The translations under genes and the position numbers were made by a program. Shown one piece after another: positions 7,049 through 16,960 of a DNA stretch of 64,000 nt. Every line of letters starts with the position of its first letter. Position 1 is the stretch's first letter. Under the pieces are notes generated by a model. It was not told the origin of the DNA. It did no database searches and worked only from the letters and a program-made list of their open reading frames with translations. Where the stretch lies: positions 3,580,001-3,644,000 of the forward strand of contig NZ_VAWE01000001.1 of NCBI RefSeq assembly GCF_005795905.1, read 5' to 3'. This stretch comes from Streptomyces marianii. GTDB lineage: Bacteria > Actinomycetota > Actinomycetes > Streptomycetales > Streptomycetaceae.

Positions 7049-9205
7049 ATGCCGCCGCTGCGCAGCACCGGGCCCGTCCCGGAAGCGGAACATCCTGAGT
7101 ACGCCGGGCAGTACCGCCTCGAGCGGTGTCTGGGCTCGGGCGGCATGGGTGTGGTGCATCTGGCCACCTCGGTGTCCGGGCTGCGCCTCGCCATCAAGGT
7201 CGTCCATGCGGAACACGCCACGGATCCGGAGTTCAGGGCTCGTTTCCGGCAGGAAGTGGCCGCGGCCCGCCGGGTGAGCGGTGCGTTCACCGCACCCGTC
7301 GTGGACGCCGACCCGGAGGCCGGGCGCCCTTGGATGGCGACACTGTTCATCAAGGGGCAGACCCTCGCCGAACGCGTCAAGTGGAACGGGCCGTTGAGCC
7401 TCGACGAACTGCGCAGGGTGGGCGCCGGGCTCGCGGAGGCGCTGCGCGACATCCATCGCGCGGATGTCGTACACCGCGATCTCAAACCCAGCAACGTGCT
7501 CCTCGCCGCCGACGGTCCGAAAGTCATCGACTTCGGGATCTCCCGTCCCTCGGACAGCGATCTACGCACGGAGACGGGGAAGTTGATCGGCACTCCCCCG
7601 TTCATGGCACCGGAGCAGTTCCAGCGGCCACGGGACGTCGGGCCCGCCGCCGACCTGTTCGCGCTGGGCGCCGTCCTCGTCCACGCGGCGACAGGACGGG
7701 GGCCGTTCGACTCCGGCAGCCCGTACATCGTCGCCTACCAGGTGGTGCACAACGAGCCGGACCTGACCGGGGTGCCGGGCGAACTCGCACCACTCCTGGC
7801 CCGTTGTCTGGCCAAGGACCCCGCCGAACGGCCCGCGCCCGACGAGGTGATGGCCGAACTCCGCACCCCGGTGGGGGAAGTGGCGACGGCCTTCATACCG
7901 CTTCAGCGGACGCCCGCGGCCGGACGGCCGTCCGGCGGATCCCCCTCCCCCGCGGAGGAGGAAGGGGCTGGACCGGCCCCCCGGCCGCGCCGGCGCCTTG
8001 TCCGGTACGCCGCCGTCGGCGGCCTCGTCGCCGGACTGCTCGCGGGCGCGTACGCGGGAATCCGCCTGGCCGCGGACGACGGCGCCCGCCCGGCCGGCGC
8101 CCCGGTCGCCCACCGCGGCGAGCCTGCCTTCACCGCCTGGCGGACCTCCCTGTCGAAGGGCTCCGACGCCCTGCGGACCCCCGCGTGTTCCGCCCACGGC
8201 GGATACCTGTACTGCGCGGCGCCGGGCGTCATGGCGACCCGGCTCGCCGCGGCCGACGGCAAGCCCCGGTGGAAGCGCGAGGCCGTCGGCTCCGCTGCCG
8301 GAGCGGGGCCGCAGGCGGACTCGGGCTACCAGGCCGGGGCCCCCGTGCTCTCCGGCGGACTGCTGCATGTCACCACGGCCGGCGGTAGGCGTCTCGAAGC
8401 GCTCGACCCGGAGTCGGGCGCCACGCGCTGGACGACGTCCATCGGTTCCGCCACGGTCGGCCACGCCGAGGGATGCGTCCTCCTCGCGGGAGCGGACGGG
8501 ATCGTGCGGGCACTCGACGGCGCGACCGGCGAGGAGCTGTGGCGGAAGCGGCGGGGCGCGCCGGGCACCCAGTGGGCGCCGGGCCCGCCCGGTTCGGGAA
8601 CCGTCTTCGCCGTCACCCCGGGGGCCGACGGCGCCACCACCGTCGTCCGGGCCGTCGGCACCCGTGACGGCGGTGTGCGCTGGGAGGAGCACCTGAAGGG
8701 CTCGCTGTCGCCGGTGCCGTCGGTCTCGGAGGACGCGCTCTTCCTCCTGGCGGCCGATGCCGACGACTTCACCACGGCGGTCGTACGCCTCGACACCGCC
8801 ACGCGCGAGGTCCGCCGCGTCCCGCTGCCGGTCGACGTCGACCAGGCCCAGGCCGCGGTGGCCGGCGGCACGGTCTACCTGGCGGGTGCGGGAGGCTCGC
8901 TGCTCGCCGTGGACACCGCGGACGAAGGCCGCCAGCGATGGCGGCTGGAGACGTACGTGGCCCGGTCCTCGCGGCCGGTCGCCGACGGGCACCGGGTCTA
9001 TCTGAGCGGTGCCGACGGGCGGCTGCTGGCGGTCGACGCCGAACGCGGTGTGCAGCTCGGTCAGACGGATCCACGGATGGGCACGGGGCGTTTCACCCAC
9101 GCGTCCGCCCTGCCGGCTCCCGTCACCGCCCCCGGCAAGGTGTTCGCGACCGCTCCCGACGGGAGCGTGTTCGCCGTGGACGCCGAGGATCCGGCGCGCT
9201 GGTAG
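7049..9205 (+). CDS. Membrane Ser/Thr protein kinase with PQQ-type beta-propeller sensor
   Basis: A 718-residue PknB-type (Hanks) kinase. The cytoplasmic catalytic domain spans ~20-280, with glycine loop GSGGMGVV (29-36), Lys50, HRDLKPSN with Asp144, DFG at 161-163 and APE at 187-189. A Pro-rich juxtamembrane linker (~285-315) leads to one transmembrane helix at ~319-338. The ~370 outer residues are repeated PQQ/WD-like blades (for example YQAGAPVLSGGLLHVTT and LDPESGATRW), probably an extracellular propeller sensing a ligand. All catalytic residues are present. A TAGGCT -10-like box lies at 7006-7011. The signal and targets are unknown. Confidence 0.92.
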   Translation: MPPLRSTGPVPEAEHPEYAGQYRLERCLGSGGMGVVHLATSVSGLRLAIKVVHAEHATDPEFRARFRQEVAAARRVSGAFTAPVVDADPEAGRPWMATLFIKGQTLAERVKWNGPLSLDELRRVGAGLAEALRDIHRADVVHRDLKPSNVLLAADGPKVIDFGISRPSDSDLRTETGKLIGTPPFMAPEQFQRPRDVGPAADLFALGAVLVHAATGRGPFDSGSPYIVAYQVVHNEPDLTGVPGELAPLLARCLAKDPAERPAPDEVMAELRTPVGEVATAFIPLQRTPAAGRPSGGSPSPAEEEGAGPAPRPRRRLVRYAAVGGLVAGLLAGAYAGIRLAADDGARPAGAPVAHRGEPAFTAWRTSLSKGSDALRTPACSAHGGYLYCAAPGVMATRLAAADGKPRWKREAVGSAAGAGPQADSGYQAGAPVLSGGLLHVTTAGGRRLEALDPESGATRWTTSIGSATVGHAEGCVLLAGADGIVRALDGATGEELWRKRRGAPGTQWAPGPPGSGTVFAVTPGADGATTVVRAVGTRDGGVRWEEHLKGSLSPVPSVSEDALFLLAADADDFTTAVVRLDTATREVRRVPLPVDVDQAQAAVAGGTVYLAGAGGSLLAVDTADEGRQRWRLETYVARSSRPVADGHRVYLSGADGRLLAVDAERGVQLGQTDPRMGTGRFTHASALPAPVTAPGKVFATAPDGSVFAVDAEDPARW

Positions 9206-9223
9206 GCGGCCGGGTACGGCGGA

Positions 9224-9243
9224 GCCCCGCCGGCCGGTGGGGC
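9224..9243. terminator. Hairpin between kinase and ilvD
   Basis: GCCCCGCCGG followed directly by CCGGTGGGGC gives a 10-bp stem with one G-U pair, in the 67-bp gap between the two convergent genes. It is probably a bidirectional terminator. Confidence 0.4.
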
Positions 9244-9272
9244 CGACGGGGCCGGCGCGGCGGAGCGGTGCG

Positions 9273-11123
9273 TCAGCCGAGCCTGTCGACGTCCCGCACC
9301 GCGCCCTTGTCCGCGCTCGTCGCCATCGCCGCGTATGCCCGCAGCGCCGCGGAGACCTTGCGCTCGCGGTTCCTCGGCGCGTAGACGCCGCCCAGGGCCT
9401 CGCGGCGGGCGGCGAGCACGGCGTCGTCGACGAGGAGCTCCACGGAGCGGTTCGGGATGTCGATGCGGATGCGGTCGCCGTCCTCGACGAGGGCGATCGC
9501 GCCGCCGGACGCCGCCTCCGGGGAGGCGTGGCCGATGGACAGCCCCGAGGTGCCGCCTGAGAAACGGCCGTCTGTGATCAGCGCACAGGCCTTGCCCAGG
9601 CCGCGGCCCTTCAGGAAGGAGGTCGGGTAGAGCATCTCCTGCATGCCGGGGCCGCCGCGCGGGCCCTCGTAGCGGATGACGACGACGTCGCCCTCCTTGA
9701 CCACCTTGGAGAGGATCTTGTCGACGGCCTCCTCCTGCGACTCGCAGACGACGGCCGGGCCCTCGAAGGTCCAGATCGACTCGTCGACGCCCGCCGTCTT
9801 CACGACACAGCCGTCCTCAGCGATGTTGCCCCTGAGGACTGCGAGGCCGCCGTCCTTGGAGTAGGCGTTCTCGACGGAGCGGACGCAGCCGCCCTCGGCG
9901 TCGACGTCCAGCGACTCCCAGCGCTCGGACTGCGAGAAGGCGGTGGCGGAGCGGACGCAGCCGGGAGCCGCGTGCCACAGCTCGACGGCCTCGGCGGACG
10001 GGGAGCCGCCGCGGACGTCCCAGGTCTTGAGCCATTCGGCCAGGGATGCCGAGTGGACGGTGTGGACGTCCTCGTTCAGCAGCCCGCCCCGGTACAGCTC
10101 GCCGAGGATGGCGGGGATGCCACCGGCCCGGTGGACGTCCTCCATGTAGTACGTGCCGCCCGGCGCGACGTTCGGTGCGACCTTGGCCAGGCACGGCACC
10201 CGGCGCGAGACGGCGTCGATGTCCGTGAGGTCGTAGTCGAGCTCGGCCTCCTGGGCGGCGGCGAGCAGGTGGAGGATCGTGTTGGTCGAGCCGCCCATGG
10301 CGATGTCGAGGGCCATGGCGTTCTCGAATGCCTCACGGGTGGCGATGTTGCGCGGGAGGACCGACTCGTCGCCCTCCTCGTAGTAGCGCTTGGTGATCTC
10401 GACGACCGTGCGGCCCGCGTTCTCGTACAGCGCGCGGCGGGCGGTGTGGGTGGCGAGGACCGAGCCGTTGCCCGGCAGGGAGAGGCCGATGGCCTCGGTC
10501 AGGCAGTTCATCGAGTTGGCGGTGAACATGCCCGAACAGGAGCCGCAGGTCGGGCAGGCGTTCTCCTCGATGCGCAGCACGTCCTCGTCCGAGACGTTCT
10601 CGTTGACCGAGTCGACGATGGCGTTGATCAGGTCGAGCTTGCGGACCGTGCCGTCGACGAGGGTGGCCTGGCCGGCCTCCATCGGGCCGCCGGAGACGAA
10701 GACCGCCGGGATGTTGAGGCGCATGGCGGCCATCAGCATGCCCGGGGTGATCTTGTCGCAGTTGGAGATGCAGATCAGGGCGTCGGCGCAGTGGGCCTCG
10801 ACCATGTACTCCACGGAGTCCGCGATCAGGTCGCGCGACGGCAGCGAGTAGAGCATGCCGCCGTGGCCCATCGCGATGCCGTCGTCGACGGCGATGGTGT
10901 TGAACTCGCGGGGCACCGCGCCCGCCGCCAGGACGGCGTCCGAGACGATCCGGCCGACCGGGGCGAGGTGGGTGTGCCCGGGGACGAACTCCGTGAAGGA
11001 GTTGGCGACCGCGATGACCGGCTTGCCGATGTCCGCGCTCGCTACGCCCGAGGCCCGCATAAGGGCGCGGGCGCCCGCCATGTTGCGGCCGTGGGTGACT
11101 GTGCGGGACCTCAGCTCGGGCAT
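9273..11123 (-). CDS. ilvD: Dihydroxy-acid dehydratase
   Basis: Fe-S enzyme of branched-chain amino acid synthesis. It dehydrates 2,3-dihydroxy-isovalerate and -methylvalerate to the 2-keto acids that lead to Val and Ile. The 616-residue length is normal. Cluster-binding Cys motifs are seen in [12 protein letters not shown] and [16 protein letters not shown], and the C-terminal domain carries [20 protein letters not shown]. The ATG is preceded by GAAGGAG at good spacing. It is monocistronic here, away from ilvBNC. The gene upstream on the same strand is a TetR regulator 366 bp away, with no sign that it controls ilvD. Confidence 0.96.
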   Translation of the reverse strand: MPELRSRTVTHGRNMAGARALMRASGVASADIGKPVIAVANSFTEFVPGHTHLAPVGRIVSDAVLAAGAVPREFNTIAVDDGIAMGHGGMLYSLPSRDLIADSVEYMVEAHCADALICISNCDKITPGMLMAAMRLNIPAVFVSGGPMEAGQATLVDGTVRKLDLINAIVDSVNENVSDEDVLRIEENACPTCGSCSGMFTANSMNCLTEAIGLSLPGNGSVLATHTARRALYENAGRTVVEITKRYYEEGDESVLPRNIATREAFENAMALDIAMGGSTNTILHLLAAAQEAELDYDLTDIDAVSRRVPCLAKVAPNVAPGGTYYMEDVHRAGGIPAILGELYRGGLLNEDVHTVHSASLAEWLKTWDVRGGSPSAEAVELWHAAPGCVRSATAFSQSERWESLDVDAEGGCVRSVENAYSKDGGLAVLRGNIAEDGCVVKTAGVDESIWTFEGPAVVCESQEEAVDKILSKVVKEGDVVVIRYEGPRGGPGMQEMLYPTSFLKGRGLGKACALITDGRFSGGTSGLSIGHASPEAASGGAIALVEDGDRIRIDIPNRSVELLVDDAVLAARREALGGVYAPRNRERKVSAALRAYAAMATSADKGAVRDVDRLG

Positions 11124-11489
11124 CGTCGCTCGCTCCTTCAGGCAGTTCTGGCTTTATCGAGCGTACGCCGATGCTCCAAGATCTGGACATCCCGTCCGGA
11201 ATACGGGACGCGGGTCCGCCTTTCGGTCAGCGTCCCGGGCGCCGGTACGAACGGTACGCGCCCCCGTCCACCATGCGGGCCGCAGGACGCACCGTAGCCC
11301 GGTCCGGCGGCGCACCGGGCACCGGGCGCGACCGGGAGAGAGCTGCCGGACCCGGCGGCGCGGCCCCCGCGCCCCGGTCCGTCCTCCCGGAACCGGCCTC
11401 GGGCCGCGGGGCGCCCGTCCCCGGAGCCGGCGCGCAATCCGAACCGGGCCGGGCCGGCCCCGGCAGTGACCGTCGTCCCGGCCCCGGAC
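11124..11489. other. Intergenic region upstream of ilvD
   Basis: About 366 bp, very G+C-rich, without a convincing gene. It must hold the ilvD promoter and leader and the 3' end of the tetR transcript. G/C-rich partial hairpins occur near 11440-11480. I see no attenuator-type leader peptide rich in Val, Leu or Ile codons. Confidence 0.4.
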
Positions 11490-12101
11490 TCACGCCTCGG
11501 TGAGGTACCTCTGCAGCGTCGGCGCGACCATCTCGATGATCTCCTCCGGGTCCACCGTGGCCAGCGGCTCCACCTGGACCACATAGCGGAGGATGGCGAT
11601 GCCGATCATGTGCGAGGCGGCCAGCTCGGCCCGGAACTTCGGGTCCGGCACGTCCAGGTCGGCCGCGATCCGCTCCAGCATCCGCCGAAGGACGAAGCCG
11701 CGGAGCACCTTCGCGGCGGCCTCGTGCGTCAGCGCGGAGCGGAGGATCGCGAGCAGCGGCGCCCGGCTCACCGGGTTCTCCCACACCCCGACGAAGTAGC
11801 GGGCCAGCCGCTCGCCGACGCCGTCCTTGCCCTCGCCGAGGATCGCCGGCACGACCAGCGCCGGCTCGAAGGACACCTCGATGGCGGCCGCGAAGACCTC
11901 GTCCTTGGTGCCGAAGTAGTGGTGGACGAGAGCGGGGTCCACCCCCGCTGCCTTGGCGATCCCCCGTACGGAGGTCTTGTCGTAACCGCGCTCGGCGAAC
12001 TCCTCGCGGGCCGCTTCGAGGATCCGCTCCCGGGCGCCGGGGCCGGTCTCCGCCTCGGTGCGCGCGGGCCGGCCGCGTCGTCTGGGCACCCCGCCGGTCA
12101 T
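11490..12101 (-). CDS. TetR-family transcriptional regulator
   Basis: A 203-residue repressor-type protein. The N-terminal helix-turn-helix spans ~25-70 ([22 protein letters not shown] is the recognition region) after a basic arm (RRRGRPART). The C-terminal ~130 residues form the helical ligand and dimer domain ending QRYLTEA. The ATG overlaps the stop of the upstream sugar-isomerase gene by 4 bp (ATGA), so it is the last gene of a Ppx/GppA-isomerase-TetR operon. Ligand and targets are unknown. No palindromic operator was recognised at the operon start. Confidence 0.88.
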   Translation of the reverse strand: MTGGVPRRRGRPARTEAETGPGARERILEAAREEFAERGYDKTSVRGIAKAAGVDPALVHHYFGTKDEVFAAAIEVSFEPALVVPAILGEGKDGVGERLARYFVGVWENPVSRAPLLAILRSALTHEAAAKVLRGFVLRRMLERIAADLDVPDPKFRAELAASHMIGIAILRYVVQVEPLATVDPEEIIEMVAPTLQRYLTEA

Positions 12102-12979
12102 GATCGGCCCGGGTCCGCCGTGCCGGGGCGGCCGCCCCGCGGCGGCGCGCTCGCCGAGGCCAGGTGCAGCCGGGTGAAGGCCAGCGCCTCCGCGAGGTCG
12201 GCTTCGCGTTCGGCGGCCGACATCGCCCGCCGGGTGTTCACCTCGATCACGACGTGGCCGTCGAAGCCGCTGCCGGCCAGGTGCTCCAGCAGCTCCGCGC
12301 ACGGCTGGTCGCCACGGCCCGGCACCAGGTGCTCGTCCTTCGCCGAGCCCCTGCCGTCCGCGAGGTGGACGTGGCCGAGCCGGTCTCCCATGCGGTCGAC
12401 CATGGCGAGGGTGTCCGTGCGGGACGTCGCCGTGTGGGAGAGGTCGATCGTGAAGTGCCGGTAGTCCTCTTTGGTGACGTCCCAGTCGGGGGCGTACGCG
12501 AGCATCTCGCGGTCCCGGTAACGCCAGGGGTACATGTTCTCGACGGCGAAGCGCACGTCCGTCTCGTTCGCCATCCGCCAGATTCCGGAGACGAAGTCCC
12601 GGGCGTACTGCCGCTGCCAGCGGAACGGCGGGTGCACGACGACGGTCGACGCGCCGAGCTTCTCGGCGGCCGCCTGGGCACGCTGGAGCTTCACCCAGGG
12701 ATCGGTGGACCAGACGCGCTGGGTGATGAGCAGACACGGCGCGTGGACGGCCAGTATCGGCATCTCGTGGTAGTCGGAGAGCCGGCGCAGCGCCTCGATG
12801 TCCTGGCTCACGGGGTCGGTCCAGACCATGACCTCGACGCCGTCGTAGCCGAGGCGCGCGGCGATCTCGAAGGCCGTCGCCGTCGACTCCGGATAGACGG
12901 AGGCCGTCGACAGGGCGACCTTCGCATCCGGGATGCGCACCACTGGTTCTGCCACGAGGGACAGATTACGGGCCCGCAT
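12098..12979 (-). CDS. Sugar phosphate isomerase/epimerase (TIM barrel)
   Basis: A 293-residue xylose-isomerase-like TIM barrel (AP endonuclease 2 fold). Metal-ligand type residues appear in [31 protein letters not shown] and VIEVNTR, spaced through the barrel as in this superfamily. The exact substrate cannot be told. Start MRARNLS overlaps the stop of the Ppx/GppA gene as TGATG, and its own stop overlaps tetR, so the three genes are translationally coupled. The ~20-residue C-terminal tail is Pro/Gly-rich and probably disordered. Confidence 0.85.
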   Translation of the reverse strand: MRARNLSLVAEPVVRIPDAKVALSTASVYPESTATAFEIAARLGYDGVEVMVWTDPVSQDIEALRRLSDYHEMPILAVHAPCLLITQRVWSTDPWVKLQRAQAAAEKLGASTVVVHPPFRWQRQYARDFVSGIWRMANETDVRFAVENMYPWRYRDREMLAYAPDWDVTKEDYRHFTIDLSHTATSRTDTLAMVDRMGDRLGHVHLADGRGSAKDEHLVPGRGDQPCAELLEHLAGSGFDGHVVIEVNTRRAMSAAEREADLAEALAFTRLHLASASAPPRGGRPGTADPGRS

Positions 12980-13911
12980 CAGAGGGTGGGGAGGTGATCC
13001 AGCCTCCGCAGGATCACCCCCTCGCGGAGCGCCCAGGGGCAGATCTCCAGTTCGTCGACGCCGAAGAGGTCCATCGCACCCTCCGCGACCAGCGCTCCTG
13101 CCAGCAGCTGGCCGGCGCGGCCCTCGGAGACGCCCGGCAGGGTGGCACGCTGCGCGGCCGTCATCGCGGCGAGCTTCGGAACCCACTCCTCCAGTGACTT
13201 TCGACTCAGTTCGCGCTGGGTGTACAGGCCCTCGGTGGAGCGGGCGGCGCCCGCGATCCGGGCGAGCTGCTTGAAGGTCTTGGACGTGGCGACCACGTGG
13301 TCCGGCCGGCCGAAACGGCTGAACTCACCGACCGTACGGGCGATCTGCGCCCGCACATGGCGGCGCAGTCCGCGGACGTCCTCCGGGTCCGGCGGATCGC
13401 CGGGCAGCATCCCGGCGGTCAGCCGTCCGGCGCCGAGCGGCAGGCTGACGGCGATGTCGGGGTCCTCGTCTATGCCGCAGGCGATTTCCAGCGAGCCACC
13501 GCCGATGTCGAGGACCAGCAGCTTCCCGGACGACCAGCCGAACCAGCGCCGGGCGGCCAGAAACGTCAGCCGGGCCTCCTCGTCGCCGGTGAGGACCTGG
13601 AGGTCGACGCCGGTCACCGCCTTCACCCGGGACAGGACGTCGTCGGCGTTGGCGGCCTCCCGCACGGCGGAGGTCGCGAACGGCAGCACGTCCTCGCAGC
13701 CCTTGTCCTCGGCTGCCTGCAGGGCGTCGTTGAGCGTGCCGATCAGCCGGTCGACGCCCTCCGGGCCGATGGCTCCGTCTCCGTCGAGCAGCTCCGCCAG
13801 GCGCAGTTCCGCCTTGTGGGAGTGGGCGGGCAGCGGCCGGGCGCCGGGGTGGGCGTCCACCACCAGAAGGTGCACTGTGTTCGAACCGACGTCGAGGACT
13901 CCGAGTCTCAT
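12979..13911 (-). CDS. Ppx/GppA family phosphatase
   Basis: A 310-residue actin-fold phosphohydrolase of the exopolyphosphatase / pppGpp phosphatase family. The first phosphate-binding motif is [15 protein letters not shown] at the N-terminus, the family motif [13 protein letters not shown] lies near residue 120, and the second phosphate motif is [13 protein letters not shown]. It is about the length of short actinobacterial Ppx proteins, without the C-terminal HD domain of E. coli GppA. Activity on polyphosphate versus (p)ppGpp cannot be distinguished. It starts at [10 protein letters not shown] and is first gene of the operon with the isomerase and TetR. Confidence 0.9.
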   Translation of the reverse strand: MRLGVLDVGSNTVHLLVVDAHPGARPLPAHSHKAELRLAELLDGDGAIGPEGVDRLIGTLNDALQAAEDKGCEDVLPFATSAVREAANADDVLSRVKAVTGVDLQVLTGDEEARLTFLAARRWFGWSSGKLLVLDIGGGSLEIACGIDEDPDIAVSLPLGAGRLTAGMLPGDPPDPEDVRGLRRHVRAQIARTVGEFSRFGRPDHVVATSKTFKQLARIAGAARSTEGLYTQRELSRKSLEEWVPKLAAMTAAQRATLPGVSEGRAGQLLAGALVAEGAMDLFGVDELEICPWALREGVILRRLDHLPTL

Positions 13912-13951
13912 GGACGGAACGCTACTGCGGCGACGCGCATACGCTGGAGTC

Positions 13952-14782
13952 GTGCCAAAGACGAAAAAGGCGAAGCAGGACAAAGCCCAGCCGAAGAAGC
14001 CCCCTGTCACCTCTCACGACCCTTCGCAGGCCGAACCGGACGAGAAGGGCCTGGACTTTCCGCGGGCCTGGGTCGAGTTCCCGGACCCGGCGGACGACGA
14101 ACAGCTCTTCCGCTGCGACCTGACGTGGCTGACCTCGCGCTGGAGCTGCATTTTCGGCAGCGGCTGCCAAGGCATCCAGGCGGGCCGTGCGGACGACGGC
14201 TGCTGCACGCTCGGTGCGCACTTCTCCGACGAGGACGACGAGAGGCGGGTCGCCGAGCATGTGGCACGTCTCACCCCAGAGGTCTGGGAGTTCCACGACA
14301 TCGGCCGCGCGTCGGGCTGGGCCGAGGTCAACGAGGACGGTGACCGGCAGACGCGGCGCTGGAAGGGCTCCTGCATCTTCCAGAACCGGCCGGGCTTCGC
14401 GGGCGGCATGGGCTGCTCGCTGCACATCCTGGCGATCAAGGAGGGCCGGGAGCCGCTGGAGACCAAGCCCGACGTGTGCTGGCAGCTGCCGATCCGCCGC
14501 ACGTACGAATGGATCGACCGGCCGGACGACACGCGGGTCCTCCAGGTCTCGATCGGCGAGTACGACCGCAGGGGCTGGGGCCCCGGGGGTCACGACCTGC
14601 ACTGGTGGTGCACCTCGGCAACGTCGGCGCACGGCGCGGGGGATCCGGTCTATGTGACCTACCGGCCCGAACTGACGGAGCTGATGGGCAAGGCGGCCTA
14701 CGACGTGCTCGTGGAGCTGTGCGAGGCGCGGCTGGCCTCGCAGCTGCCGCTGTTGGCTCCCCACCCGGCGGATCCCGCGTAG
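13952..14782 (+). CDS. Conserved cysteine-containing protein of unknown function
   Basis: A 276-residue soluble protein I cannot assign. After a Lys/Pro-rich N-terminus it has a Cys cluster within ~55-95 ([25 protein letters not shown]), then CIFQN, GMGCSLH and PDVCWQLP, and later HDLHWWCTS. Seven or more conserved-looking Cys with Trp/His-rich surroundings suggest bound metal or an Fe-S cluster, by inference only. The GTG start has a TACGCT -10-like hexamer six bases upstream (13940-13945), so a leaderless mRNA is likely. It is divergent from the Ppx/GppA gene with a 40-bp gap. Confidence 0.75.
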   Translation: MPKTKKAKQDKAQPKKPPVTSHDPSQAEPDEKGLDFPRAWVEFPDPADDEQLFRCDLTWLTSRWSCIFGSGCQGIQAGRADDGCCTLGAHFSDEDDERRVAEHVARLTPEVWEFHDIGRASGWAEVNEDGDRQTRRWKGSCIFQNRPGFAGGMGCSLHILAIKEGREPLETKPDVCWQLPIRRTYEWIDRPDDTRVLQVSIGEYDRRGWGPGGHDLHWWCTSATSAHGAGDPVYVTYRPELTELMGKAAYDVLVELCEARLASQLPLLAPHPADPA

Positions 14783-14790
14783 CGGGATCC
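14770..14790. terminator. Hairpin overlapping a stop codon
   Basis: GGATCCCGC and GCGGGATCC form a perfect 9-bp stem with a 3-nt loop. The loop and stem include the TAG of the Cys-rich protein gene, so terminator and coding end overlap. Confidence 0.5.
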
Positions 14791-15016
14791 CGGCAAGAGC
14801 ACGCCTGACCGGCGGCCGCCCGCTGACGCCGCGAGATCGCAGACCCGGCGGGCGTGCGGGCCGCAGCCTTCGACCGTGCCGGGCGGACGACGCGCGACCA
14901 CGCGGATCGCGACCGTGCGGCTGCCTGCTGAGGCGGGACCGCCCGGCGCCCGGCGGTCCCGCCTGGTCCACGGCTTCTCACACCGGGGCACCGGGGCACC
15001 GAGGCAAAACGCTTCG

Positions 15017-16735
15017 TCAGCCTGGCGTGGCCGGGGCCTCACTCAGCGGCGGCGGGGAGGGACCGGTCGCCGACGACGGCGGCTCCGACGGCGGAGGTTC
15101 CGAGGACGACGGCGGAGGTTCCGAGGACGAAGGTTCCGAGGACGGCGGCTCGGACGGCGGAGGCTCCGACGACGGCGAGGTCTGCGGCGCCCCCTCCCCC
15201 CGGATCTGCAGGACCGTTCCAGCGGGGTCGACACCGACACGGGCGCTCCACGGACCCGCCGGTTCGGCAGCGTGGTCGACATGGACGCGGACGACGACCG
15301 ACCGCCCCGGAGCCAGCGTGCCGGAGACGCGGTCGGCGTAGAGCCACGGCACGTCCGTCCACAGGGACCAGGAAACCGGGGCACCGCCGGAGGCGGTGAG
15401 GGTGAGCATCGTGGACCCGCCGTACGGTCGCGCCTCCACGGAGAGCCGGCCGAAGCCCTGTCCATCCGCCCCGGCGGAGCCGGGAGGGAGGCCGGGGCTG
15501 ATCACCTCGACGGTGACTCCACCGGCCCCGGGGCGCGGCAGCCCGCCGGCGACCAGGGAGTCCGCGGCGTCCCGACGCGCGTTGCCGGCGTTCTCGTACC
15601 GGTCGTACGGGACGCCGCCCACGGGCTGCGCCGCGTCGGCCTCGCTCGCGGAGACCGAGGAGTCCTCGCGTGCCTCGCCGGTCAGCGGGGCGCCCCGGTA
15701 GGCGGCCCAGAGGGCGAGCACGGGCGCGGCGACGACGGTCGCGACCACGGTGGTGGTGACGGCGCGGGCCCGCAGCCGGCTGCGTCGGGCGGCGTGGTCC
15801 TTGGGGTCCAGGGGGAAGCCGTCGCGGCCGAAGCGGGGCGCTGCGGCGCGGGCGCGCGGGAGGTGCGGCAACGCCGCGTGCGCCTCGGCACGGGGCGCGG
15901 CGACCAGGGGGAGTGCGGCGGGCGTGACCGTCGACCCCGGCCACGGTCCCGAGGCACCCGCCCGCTCGGCCGATCGGCGACAGCGCGGACAGTCGTCGAC
16001 GTGACGGACGAGCTCACGCCGCAGTGCGGCGGAGAGCAGCACCCTGCGGTCCGCGGTGAGCCGGGCGACGGAGGGACAGTTGCCGGTCTCGACGACGGCG
16101 AGCGCGGCACGGGTGCGCTCCACCTCGCAGGCGGCGGACGAGAGCAGTTCGCGTGCGCTGGCCGGCTCCATCCCGAGCACGGCGGCGACGTCACGGGAAC
16201 CCAGCCCGTGCCGCACGGCGAGTTCCAGTGCCTCCCGCTGCTCGGGAGTGGTGCCCGCGGCCTCGGGCCAGGCCAGCCGGGCGAGCTCCGCCCGGTGCCG
16301 CTCCTCGGTCTCGGGAGGCACCAGGGGCTCGCCCTGGTCCTCCGGGGCGGCGGCCCCTCGGGCGTGCGCGCCCGGTCGGGCGGCGTGCGCCCCCGGTCCC
16401 TGGTGCCTCCGGCGGCGCTGCTCGCCCAGTGCACGCAGGCAGGCCCAGCGGGCTAGTGCGTACAGCCAGGCCTTCCGCCGCTCCTCGTCGGCGGGGCCGC
16501 GCCCGTGATGCCGTTCGGCGACGGCCAGGACCTCTCCGAGCACCGCCGTCGCGGCGCCGTGGTCGCACAGCACGGACAGGCAGTAGGTGAACAGCCCGTC
16601 CAGATGGGGCTCGTAGCGCGCGGACGGGGTCTGCCCGAGCGCCGGCCGCGCACGGCGGAGTGCGCGGTGTGCGCCGGTGGTTTGCGCGGGGGGCTCCAGC
16701 ATGCGGCTCGTCACCTGGCGACCGTAGGCAGCCAT
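15017..16735 (-). CDS. Membrane protein fusing sigma-like, anti-sigma zinc-finger and BACON domains
   Basis: A 572-residue multidomain protein. Residues ~40-110 resemble ECF sigma region 2. About 160-205 is a region-4-like helix-turn-helix (EQREALELAVRHGLGSRDVA). Then comes an anti-sigma ZAS motif, His245-x3-Cys249-x2-Cys252 (HVDDCPRC). One transmembrane helix lies at ~325-347, and an outer BACON-type beta domain at ~425-515. The 55-residue tail is made of Ser/Pro/Glu blocks (SSEPPPSEPP). The topology implies a cytoplasmic sigma/anti-sigma module tethered to an external domain. Start MAAYGRQ is preceded by AAGGG; an ATG 10 codons upstream is possible. It is divergent from radA. Confidence 0.75.
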   Translation of the reverse strand: MAAYGRQVTSRMLEPPAQTTGAHRALRRARPALGQTPSARYEPHLDGLFTYCLSVLCDHGAATAVLGEVLAVAERHHGRGPADEERRKAWLYALARWACLRALGEQRRRRHQGPGAHAARPGAHARGAAAPEDQGEPLVPPETEERHRAELARLAWPEAAGTTPEQREALELAVRHGLGSRDVAAVLGMEPASARELLSSAACEVERTRAALAVVETGNCPSVARLTADRRVLLSAALRRELVRHVDDCPRCRRSAERAGASGPWPGSTVTPAALPLVAAPRAEAHAALPHLPRARAAAPRFGRDGFPLDPKDHAARRSRLRARAVTTTVVATVVAAPVLALWAAYRGAPLTGEAREDSSVSASEADAAQPVGGVPYDRYENAGNARRDAADSLVAGGLPRPGAGGVTVEVISPGLPPGSAGADGQGFGRLSVEARPYGGSTMLTLTASGGAPVSWSLWTDVPWLYADRVSGTLAPGRSVVVRVHVDHAAEPAGPWSARVGVDPAGTVLQIRGEGAPQTSPSSEPPPSEPPSSEPSSSEPPPSSSEPPPSEPPSSATGPSPPPLSEAPATPG

Positions 16736-16960
16736 TGGCACACCCTTCGCGCGACTTGAGCGCATTTAATCCATACGGGTGAAGCGATCCCTCGAAAGAG
16801 AACAGCGGCATTTGCCACGGTGCGGGTGATTGTGGTTACCAACCTGGCCTATGCGCAACGCATGTGCGTGTCCCTCCCGCGCGGGCCGCCCCGGGCTGCG
16901 CGGCTCCCCGTCCGGGCACCCGTGGGCGCGCTGTCGGTGCGCGCCGCTACGGTTTCCCGC

